The notes beneath the pieces are model-generated. The model was not told where the DNA came from. It did not search any database and worked only from the letters and a program-made list of their open reading frames with translations. A DNA stretch of 5,467 nt from Spirochaeta sp. GTDB lineage: Bacteria > Spirochaetota > Spirochaetia > Spirochaetales_E > Spirochaetaceae_B. The translations under genes and the position numbers were made by a program. The stretch is from assembly GCA_030590585.1 (NCBI GenBank), contig JAUUYD010000187.1, positions 1 through 5,467 on the forward strand. Direction: 5' to 3'. Within the stretch, counting starts at the first letter, position 1. The number at the start of each line of letters is the position of its first letter. Shown here one piece after another: positions 1 through 5,467 of this stretch.

Positions 1-198
1 GTAGTGATTCAAGGCTACAAGGTGCTGAGTCATATCGATAGCCGCCTGGCAAGCTCGTTCAACATTCAGAATAAGGGCATCCAAATGAGTATAATTATCC
101 AGATCGGGATTGTGGTTGAATTCTTCCCGCATCCGCTTGAGAGACCTTTCAATGATAGCAGCTTTATTCAGAACAACGTTATCAGGTTCTATAGGCAT
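1..198 (-). CDS. hepT: HepT-type HEPN toxin (DUF86), N-terminal 66 residues, cut by window edge
   Basis: The minus strand reads ATG at 198-196 and stays open for 66 codons to the window edge, so the C-terminal part is missing. The translation starts MPIEPDNVVLNKAAIIERSL and contains a stretch around residues 38-60 (LDALILNVERACQAAIDM) that I recognise as the first helices of HEPN/DUF86 proteins of the HepT family. In that family the toxin is a minimal HEPN ribonuclease whose active site, RX4-6HXY, lies in the C-terminal half. That motif is outside this window, so catalytic integrity cannot be judged. The start codon overlaps the end of mntA by 17 bases in another frame and is preceded by a strong AGGAAGGAAG ribosome-binding site, indicating coupled translation. 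The known partner MntA inactivates HepT by adding AMP to the tyrosine of its motif. Identity is firm from helix pattern plus neighbour; activity is inferred. Confidence 0.85.
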   Translation of the reverse strand, partial: MPIEPDNVVLNKAAIIERSLKRMREEFNHNPDLDNYTHLDALILNVERACQAAIDMTQHLVALNHY

Positions 199-594
199 CC
201 AGAACTTCCTTCCTATCCTGATTGAACTGCACATACAAGCCAAGCAGATTCGCCCGGACGAGATTCACCTTATCGGAATCTTTCATATATATAGGGATTC
301 CGGTTAAGAGAACCTCCCGGGCATAAACAAGATTGCGGTTGGAGATTTCACCCAAATCTATGAAATGCTTCAATTCATAGGAGAGTTTAGCGGCTTTATC
401 CATCCGCTCCAGGATGTCCATGGAAAATCCGGGTTCAAACATTATGGCCAGATCGATATCGCTATCAGCTCGCATAGAATTCCGGGAAGCACTTCCCAAT
501 AGGAAAACGGCTAATACGCGCGTGTCATCCTTCTGTCGAACAGCAGGTGGCCGAACATACTTGGAGATAAATAAGAAGCAGTCGGGATTTTCAT
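182..594 (-). CDS. mntA: MntA-type MNT nucleotidyltransferase antitoxin; 5' end frameshifted or non-AUG start
   Basis: The frame ending at the TGA at 184-182 encodes a minimal nucleotidyltransferase. It carries the family signature GSX10DXD: Gly-Ser from 496 and the two Asp codons at 460-458 and 454-452. A third likely metal ligand is the Asp at 358-356 in IDLGEIS. In type VII toxin-antitoxin systems MntA transfers AMP from ATP to the HEPN toxin HepT and so neutralises it; hepT follows here with a 17-base overlap. The catalytic core is about 115 residues; family members are usually near 140. The core frame has no ATG, GTG or TTG in the 5' region where a start is expected; the first TTG, at 499, would remove the strand before Gly-Ser. 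The ATG at 594-592 lies in another frame, reads MKIPTASYLSPSMFGHLLFD and meets a stop at 513-511. Joining the two with one missing base near 520-540 gives about 137 residues. The alternative is a CTG start at 634 after GGAG, giving 150 residues with an odd His-rich N-terminus. The span shown assumes the ATG at 594. Domain call is firm, 5' end uncertain. Confidence 0.75.
205..214 (-). promoter_or_regulatory. Ribosome-binding site of hepT inside the end of mntA
   Basis: On the minus strand AGGAAGGAAG ends six bases before the hepT ATG at 198. It lies within the last codons of mntA, so ribosomes finishing mntA can restart at hepT. This purine-rich site fixes the hepT start and supports reading the two genes as one operon with antitoxin first. 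Confidence 0.7.
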
Positions 595-727
595 GATGGT
601 GATGGGAATGACAGTGAAGGAGTATCGGGTTCAGCAGCGCTCCCGGAAATTCAAAATTTGGAAATAATGCAGCAATGGATATTTCGGGGAATCCCGGGCA
701 GTTAGACCTAACGATACCGAATATAAT

Positions 728-731
728 GGAG
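728..731 (+). promoter_or_regulatory. Ribosome-binding site that favours the start at 738
   Basis: GGAG lies six bases before the ATG at 738. The upstream in-frame ATG at 675 has only a GGA about 13 bases away, and the ATG at 726 overlaps this site. The site therefore favours 738 as the start of the NTE-like lipase. Confidence 0.5.
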
Positions 732-737
732 CTTATC

Positions 738-2939
738 ATGGTCAGGAGTGAATATGGCGCATTCGAGAAAATTGGGTTTCTTAATGGTCTTGATGATTCC
801 CGGATAACCTCGATTCTTGATGCTGTTAATACAATAGAACTTTCACCTGGAGAGATTCTCTTCCGACAGGGAGATAAGAGCGAAGCGATGTACTGTGTCG
901 TGGAAGGCTCTCTGGCAGTGTCCCTGATATCTGAACAGGGAGAAGAAGCAGAAATTGGTATCATCGGTTCCGGGGAACCTGTGGGTGAGCTTCAGATCCT
1001 TACAGGCGGGAGCCGGACCGCTACAGTGAAGGCCGTGGTAAAGGCAAAGCTGGTGTCGCTTCCGCGAGTACTGTTTCTCGATCCGAATAATTTCCAGCTG
1101 GCACGGAATATTGAAAAGCTCATCCGAAAACGACTCAGGCACTATCGGCTCGGTACCATATTACCGAAACTCTTCGGACAGTTGGAGGAGGATGTCGTTG
1201 AGGAGATTGAACAGTTCGGAGAGTGGGTTCATCTGTCTCGAGGAGGTTTCCTCTGCCGATCCGGCGAGGCGGATCAAAGGTTGTACATCCTTGTAAGCGG
1301 CCGACTCATCGCGGCATCCTCAGAAGAAGACGGGAGCCGACGAATCATCGGTGAAATCGCTGCCGGTGAGAGTGTTGGGGAGATGGCCCTTTTTACCGGG
1401 GAGAAACGCTCGGCTGATGTTATTGCAATCCGGGACTCAGAATTGATAATGCTTTCGGTGGATGCGTTTCATAAACTGCTCGCCCGGCATCCCGGTATCG
1501 CAACCGGGATTACGAGAATTATTATTGAACGGCTGAGAGATGCGATACGCGGGGTCGGATCACCCCGGTCCGTTAAGAATGTTTGCCTGCTTCCGATAAC
1601 AAAATCAATATCAATGGATGAATTCTCACATGCGCTGAGCAAGGCCGCAATGCAGTACTCTTCGGTGTATTGCCTTGATGCTTCGACTCTGGAGCGGGAT
1701 ATGGGGACACCGGGGATCGCTGAAATTACCGAAGACGATCCTGCCAACATGCGTCTTGATGCTTTTTTCAATGATTTAGAGAATCGTTACGATATCATCA
1801 TCTTTTCAGCTGATGGAAAGGATTCACAGTGGTCCAGACGCTGCCTCCGCCAGGCGGACAAGGTGCTGCTCCTTGCAGACTCGGGAGATAATCCTGCCCC
1901 GGGCCCGTATGAACTTTCTTTTGCCGGGGATGATTCCATCGCCTCACCCGGTAGAAGCCTGGTTCTCCTGCATAGTAAGGAAACTCTTGTTCCCCGGGGT
2001 ACCGCTGTGTGGCTTGGCGGAAGAAAGGTTGATTTCTGTATACATGTAAAACGCGAAGACGAGGCAGGATACCGAAGATTGGCACGTATTGTAACAGGAC
2101 GTGCTGTCGGGGTGGTTTTAAGCGGCGGCGGTGCCAAGGGTTATGCCCACGCGGGTGTGCTTAAAGCTCTGGAAGAAGCAGGAATTGAAGTTGATATGAT
2201 TGGAGGTACGAGTATCGGCTCGGTTATCGGCGCCGGTTATGCCATGGGGCTCACTCCGGATGAGATTATTTTTCAAAACAAGGATTTATTTAAAAGACAT
2301 AATCCTTTCAAAGAATACACGCTGCCAATCATGTCCGTACTTGGGAGTACGAAACTTGATTCACTGTTTAAAGAAGCATTCGGGGATATCAGGATTGAAG
2401 ATCTCTGGCTTACTTTCTTCTGTGTGTCTTCCAATCTGACCACCGCTCAGGAAAGAATTCATAAGGAAGGAGCTCTTTGGAAGGCCTCACGGGCAAGTAT
2501 GTCATTACCAGGAGTTCTTGTGCCGGTGGTTGAGGGCCGGAACCTGCTTGTCGACGGGGGTGTGGTGAATAATCTACCCGGAGATATAATGAAATCAATA
2601 CTCAGAGGAACTGTCATTACCGTCGATGTGGCCCCTAAAAGGGATCTCGAACTTTGCGATGTCAGCGATTCATTTCCCTCCCCCTGGAAGGTGCTTGGAA
2701 GCCGACTCAACCCTTTTGTCAAGTCGTTGAATCCACCGTCAATACTGCAGATTATGGGTCGTTCAACAATGCTGGCAAGCGTTCACAACCTTATGAAGGT
2801 CAGTGCCGATTCACGTTACCATCTTATCCCGCCTGTTCAGGAATTCGGTATGCTGGAAACTGACAAAGCAAATGAAATCGCCGCGGTTGGTTATCAGTAT
2901 GCCAGGGAAATAGTGGAAACCTGGAAGGAATTGAAGTAA
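738..2939 (+). CDS. NTE-like patatin phospholipase with two cyclic-nucleotide-binding domains
   Basis: With the start at 738 (733 residues; an in-frame ATG at 675 would add 21), the domains in order are as follows. Cyclic-nucleotide-binding domain 1 spans about residues 9-130, with a phosphate-binding cassette VGELQILTGGSRTA (Glu84, Arg93). Domain 2 spans about 140-270, with VGEMALFTGEKRSA (Glu215, Arg224). A linker at about 278-450 contains WSRRCLRQADKVLLLAD, matching the region before the lipase domain of human neuropathy target esterase. The patatin domain runs from about 456 and has the oxyanion loop SGGGAKG (462-468), nucleophile elbow GTSIG (Ser492) and DGG (Asp606). The Ser/Asp dyad is complete, so hydrolysis of phospholipid or lysophospholipid acyl esters is expected from family knowledge. 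Both cassettes keep the Glu and Arg that hold a cyclic nucleotide's ribose and phosphate, so allosteric gating by cAMP or cGMP is plausible, although NTE itself has not been clearly shown to respond. Unlike human NTE, there is no N-terminal membrane helix and there are two rather than three binding domains. It is transcribed away from mntA and stops 12 bases from the convergent neighbour. Substrate and ligand are unknown. Confidence 0.93.
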   Translation: MVRSEYGAFEKIGFLNGLDDSRITSILDAVNTIELSPGEILFRQGDKSEAMYCVVEGSLAVSLISEQGEEAEIGIIGSGEPVGELQILTGGSRTATVKAVVKAKLVSLPRVLFLDPNNFQLARNIEKLIRKRLRHYRLGTILPKLFGQLEEDVVEEIEQFGEWVHLSRGGFLCRSGEADQRLYILVSGRLIAASSEEDGSRRIIGEIAAGESVGEMALFTGEKRSADVIAIRDSELIMLSVDAFHKLLARHPGIATGITRIIIERLRDAIRGVGSPRSVKNVCLLPITKSISMDEFSHALSKAAMQYSSVYCLDASTLERDMGTPGIAEITEDDPANMRLDAFFNDLENRYDIIIFSADGKDSQWSRRCLRQADKVLLLADSGDNPAPGPYELSFAGDDSIASPGRSLVLLHSKETLVPRGTAVWLGGRKVDFCIHVKREDEAGYRRLARIVTGRAVGVVLSGGGAKGYAHAGVLKALEEAGIEVDMIGGTSIGSVIGAGYAMGLTPDEIIFQNKDLFKRHNPFKEYTLPIMSVLGSTKLDSLFKEAFGDIRIEDLWLTFFCVSSNLTTAQERIHKEGALWKASRASMSLPGVLVPVVEGRNLLVDGGVVNNLPGDIMKSILRGTVITVDVAPKRDLELCDVSDSFPSPWKVLGSRLNPFVKSLNPPSILQIMGRSTMLASVHNLMKVSADSRYHLIPPVQEFGMLETDKANEIAAVGYQYAREIVETWKELK

Positions 2940-2951
2940 TAAGTCATAACT

Positions 2952-5467
2952 TTATAGCCGGGTTTTGGCTGCCATAGCCACAGTGCTTACAACTGCACGA
3001 TTTGAACGCCATTTGGAAATATTCAAGTTTTTGGATTCGGCATACTCCCTGGCTTGATACACAAATGCCTGAAGCCGGGTATCCAGGGATCCCTGGTCCT
3101 GCCCATCATAGTCGACATTGATCCAGGGGATGTTTCCATGGTCTTTCCTGAATGCCGGGGCTATGGCACTGATGAGGGTTCCGGGCATGCAGGTGAAGGG
3201 AAGGATATTCACTACACCGGAAATACCGGTCTCCACCAGAGCCGCTGCCGTTCCGAGGGCCAGTACCGGATCGCCGTCGTAATCCTTATGGATGTAAGGA
3301 CCGCATCTTTCAAGCATCTCGTCGATGGTGACTTCCCGTTCCATATCAACCAGATCTTCAACGGTCTTCTCCATTGAGTGGAGGAACGCCCGGGAGAAGT
3401 ACTTCTGTATCCTGGCCCTTATTATTCCGATCCGATCCCCTTTCCAGCGGCTGTCCCTTTCCCATCGGATGCTGGAGTAGGTGAGCCACTCGATGAACGG
3501 GGTCATGAGAGTCTCTGTACCCAGAGTCTCCAGTTTGTCGACAACGCCTCCTGAACAGAAGGGGTTGTCCCGCATGAAGATTTCCCCCACCACCAGTATT
3601 ACAGGTTTGCGCGGTTCTTCAATCAGGGGAATGGCGGCGAACATCTCGCCAACTTCCTCCAGAAGGCGCGGCATTTCTCTTGCTCCTTGTTCGATATTGC
3701 TGATCATCATCGCCAGGGCTGTATCGTATATACGTTTCACATCTCCGGGATTTGCCTCATATGGAATGGTTTCCTGGCGGAATTTTTTTAAGAGATCTAT
3801 GGCATAAAAGCCTCTGATAACGGCAAGACGGAATTTATTCCCATGACCTCCCGAGAGTCCGGCGTAGGAGTCTTCGTTGGAGGGAGCGGTAATTTCAGCA
3901 TCACCGTAACCGAGTCTGTCAAAGAGGATGCGCTGCATCTTGTTGTATTGGCCGAAACGGCAGGGTCCCGCGTGATCGGGCATGAAAAAGGACTGTTTCT
4001 TCGGATCGACACCATCTTCCCGAAGTTTTCTCAAGAAACTGCCGGTTGTGGCTATCATCGGGAAACACTCCTTCCCGGTAAGATATTCTCTTCCCAGTTC
4101 GATATCTGTTTCGTCCTGAGGAGGAAGAACCCGGGCATCAACTCCGCAGTGTCTTGAAGATGCCGCCAGGGCGTGAGCTACGTCGTTCATGTAGGGGAAC
4201 CAGAGGGTTCTATCCGAGGTGTTGGTGGCTTTGGATCCCATTATTCGGCGTCCGGAACGGGGTGCCGGTTCTGATGTTCGGGATTCACTCCGGCTGTCCA
4301 GGAAGGCTTCGATTCTGGTAACAAGGCCGGCGTCTGCCGAGTGTTCGTCCACCTCCAGGAACAGGAAGGGTTTGCTGCCCGTCTCCCGGGATACGTAATG
4401 CTGGAGGAAGGAGTCCGGTCCACAGCGGAAGTTACCGATGTAAACCGCATCCAGACGCTCGTCAGCCGCCACCAAGCGGGCTCCAGCCAGAATTTTCTGA
4501 CCGTTGGGCCAGTACATCATGTAGTAATCGTCGAATACATCTTCCCTTTCCAGAGGAAGGTAGTCCAATGGTATGGGAAAGACATTCTGTCTGATAAGCT
4601 TATCCACAAGCTCCAGGTTGACCATGGGGTCTCCCGTGTTATACGGACGTCCCAGGATGACTGCTGTCCGCTGTCCAGGCTCCAGATTTTCAAGAACTTC
4701 CCGGCCCCTTACCTGTAATGAAGATTCGAAGCTCTTCTGGGCATTGTCGGCCAGGAGTATCGCTAATTTGGACTTCTTCGGTTTTATGCCGAATTCTTCC
4801 TTCATAAATGCTGAGAGGTCGGGAATAAGGGCACGCTCGAAGTAACGGAAATGCAGTGCCGGAATCAGGAGCTTGGCGATGATATCAGGATGGTCCTTGA
4901 AGGCGGCTTTAATCATGTAGGGATAGCTCTGTATCCATGGACAATTGTAGTTAACCGTCGGATTGTCCGCATCGGCCTGTGTGTCTACCACGAAGGGCAG
5001 GAAGATATGATCGGCGCCGCGATCCAGCAGATCCTGAACGTGTCCGAAAAGAGTTTCCACAGGAACGCAGGTTTCGGCGCTTATCATCCCGAGGGCTGTG
5101 GTAATGAGTTTCCTGTCGGTCCGGCGGGAGAGCATCACCCGGAAACCGAGTTCTTCGAAGAACGTTCTCCAGAAGGGGAACTGCTGCCAGAAAACCATGA
5201 GCTGCCGGGGTATCCCGATAACCGGTCGGGTATCTTCGGGATTATCACCAGGGCTGCCTTTAAACTCGGTGAAGTCCCCCATCAGGAGCTGTCGGCGTTC
5301 CTTGAAAAGATTGGGAATCTTCGGCCGCTCCCCTTGCTCATGCTTGCCGTATTTGTCGCATCTGTCACCGATGTAAAGAACCTTGTCATCCCCTTCGAGG
5401 GTGACTGTACGCACCTCGCATTGGTTGGCACAATCCTCGCAGGTAAACTTATCCAGGGCATAGGGTA
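2952..5467 (-). CDS. 2-hydroxyacyl-CoA dehydratase activase-related iron-sulfur protein (DUF2229/HgdB-like), C-terminal 837 residues
   Basis: The frame is open from the right edge to the TAA at 2954-2952, so the gene is truncated at its 5' end. A GTG at 5414 could be mistaken for the start, but 17 upstream codons carry conserved sequence (CEDCANQCE) that belongs to the protein. Numbering from the first full codon at 5465: a cysteine knot CX2CX3C at residues 9-16 and GDRC at 33-36; a DUF2229 module (about 80-390) with IGIPRQL, ETCVPVE (Cys133), YNCPW (Cys175), GRPYNTGDP and FRCGPDSF (Cys348); a low-complexity Ser/Arg linker (about 389-417); then a second HgdB-like module with GKECFPM (Cys467), GPCRFGQYN (Cys502), NPFCSGG (Cys637) and PFTCMPGT (Cys759). 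Full-length relatives are roughly 1,400-1,500 residues with BadF/BadG/HgdC-type ATPase domains in front; these would lie outside this window. Family knowledge suggests ATP-driven low-potential electron transfer through Fe-S clusters in the anaerobic cytoplasm. The physiological substrate of these fused proteins is not established, so no gene symbol is given. Confidence 0.9.
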   Translation of the reverse strand, partial: PYALDKFTCEDCANQCEVRTVTLEGDDKVLYIGDRCDKYGKHEQGERPKIPNLFKERRQLLMGDFTEFKGSPGDNPEDTRPVIGIPRQLMVFWQQFPFWRTFFEELGFRVMLSRRTDRKLITTALGMISAETCVPVETLFGHVQDLLDRGADHIFLPFVVDTQADADNPTVNYNCPWIQSYPYMIKAAFKDHPDIIAKLLIPALHFRYFERALIPDLSAFMKEEFGIKPKKSKLAILLADNAQKSFESSLQVRGREVLENLEPGQRTAVILGRPYNTGDPMVNLELVDKLIRQNVFPIPLDYLPLEREDVFDDYYMMYWPNGQKILAGARLVAADERLDAVYIGNFRCGPDSFLQHYVSRETGSKPFLFLEVDEHSADAGLVTRIEAFLDSRSESRTSEPAPRSGRRIMGSKATNTSDRTLWFPYMNDVAHALAASSRHCGVDARVLPPQDETDIELGREYLTGKECFPMIATTGSFLRKLREDGVDPKKQSFFMPDHAGPCRFGQYNKMQRILFDRLGYGDAEITAPSNEDSYAGLSGGHGNKFRLAVIRGFYAIDLLKKFRQETIPYEANPGDVKRIYDTALAMMISNIEQGAREMPRLLEEVGEMFAAIPLIEEPRKPVILVVGEIFMRDNPFCSGGVVDKLETLGTETLMTPFIEWLTYSSIRWERDSRWKGDRIGIIRARIQKYFSRAFLHSMEKTVEDLVDMEREVTIDEMLERCGPYIHKDYDGDPVLALGTAAALVETGISGVVNILPFTCMPGTLISAIAPAFRKDHGNIPWINVDYDGQDQGSLDTRLQAFVYQAREYAESKNLNISKWRSNRAVVSTVAMAAKTRL

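Noticed and set aside
484..497. Perfect inverted repeat GGGAAG-CA-CTTCCC as an operator
   Set aside because: It sits exactly on the codons for the Gly-Ser motif of mntA, so it is probably a by-product of coding sequence.
590..620. His-rich stretch (CHSHHHH) in the mntA frame as a metal-binding site
   Set aside because: It comes from simple CAT/CAC repeats just upstream of the gene and lies outside the likely coding part unless the CTG start at 634 is used.
595..964. Upstream extension of the mntA catalytic frame to an ATG at 964, adding about 110 residues
   Set aside because: It runs antisense through the first cyclic-nucleotide-binding domain of the lipase gene, shows no recognisable protein sequence and would make the MNT protein far longer than the family norm.
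2956..2980. Small hairpins (TGGCT-GCCAT-AGCCA at 2966-2980; AGCC/GGCT at 2956-2970) as a bidirectional terminator between the convergent genes
   Set aside because: Stems are only 4-5 base pairs, have no T-tract on either strand and lie inside the activase coding sequence.
3054..3377. Plus-strand open frames of about 100 codons within the activase gene, here and at 3481-3807, 3843-4157 and 4341-4718
   Set aside because: They are antisense shadows of a gene with strongly conserved motifs, and their translations show no recognisable domain.

Overview
The window holds four protein-coding genes in two divergent/convergent blocks. No RNA gene, mobile element or CRISPR array was seen. Two of the four genes run off the edges of the window.

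Layout: (1) Positions 1-594, minus strand: a MNT/HEPN pair. mntA (MNT-type nucleotidyltransferase antitoxin) is followed, with a 17-base overlap, by hepT (HEPN toxin), which is cut off by the left edge. This is the type VII toxin-antitoxin arrangement. The 5' end of mntA is abnormal: the frame holding its catalytic motif has no usual start codon where one is expected, while a different frame offers an ATG and a plausible N-terminus. That suggests a one-base frameshift or a non-AUG start. (2) Positions 738-2939, plus strand: a large cytoplasmic protein with two cyclic-nucleotide-binding domains, a conserved linker region and a patatin-type lipase domain. It is a bacterial relative of neuropathy target esterase (NTE/PNPLA6). 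(3) Positions 2952-5467, minus strand and convergent with (2), only 12 bases away: the C-terminal part of a very large iron-sulfur protein of the 2-hydroxyacyl-CoA dehydratase activase-related (DUF2229/HgdB-like) family. Its N-terminus lies beyond the right edge.

Organism: moderate base composition, an oxygen-sensitive-type activase/dehydratase protein and a HepT/MntA pair point to an anaerobic bacterium. The style of the proteins is reminiscent of free-living Spirochaetota, but this is a weak impression, and Firmicutes or Deltaproteobacteria-like lineages are not excluded.

Working together: the MNT/HEPN pair is a self-contained module. The lipase is probably an independent membrane-phospholipid or lysophospholipid hydrolase gated by a cyclic nucleotide. 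The activase-like protein probably does ATP-driven low-potential electron transfer to a substrate not identifiable here. There is no strong sign that the three units form one pathway. The most useful observations are the broken or unusual mntA start, the NTE-like architecture with a degenerate MinD-like linker, and the cysteine-rich two-module activase with a start lying outside the window.
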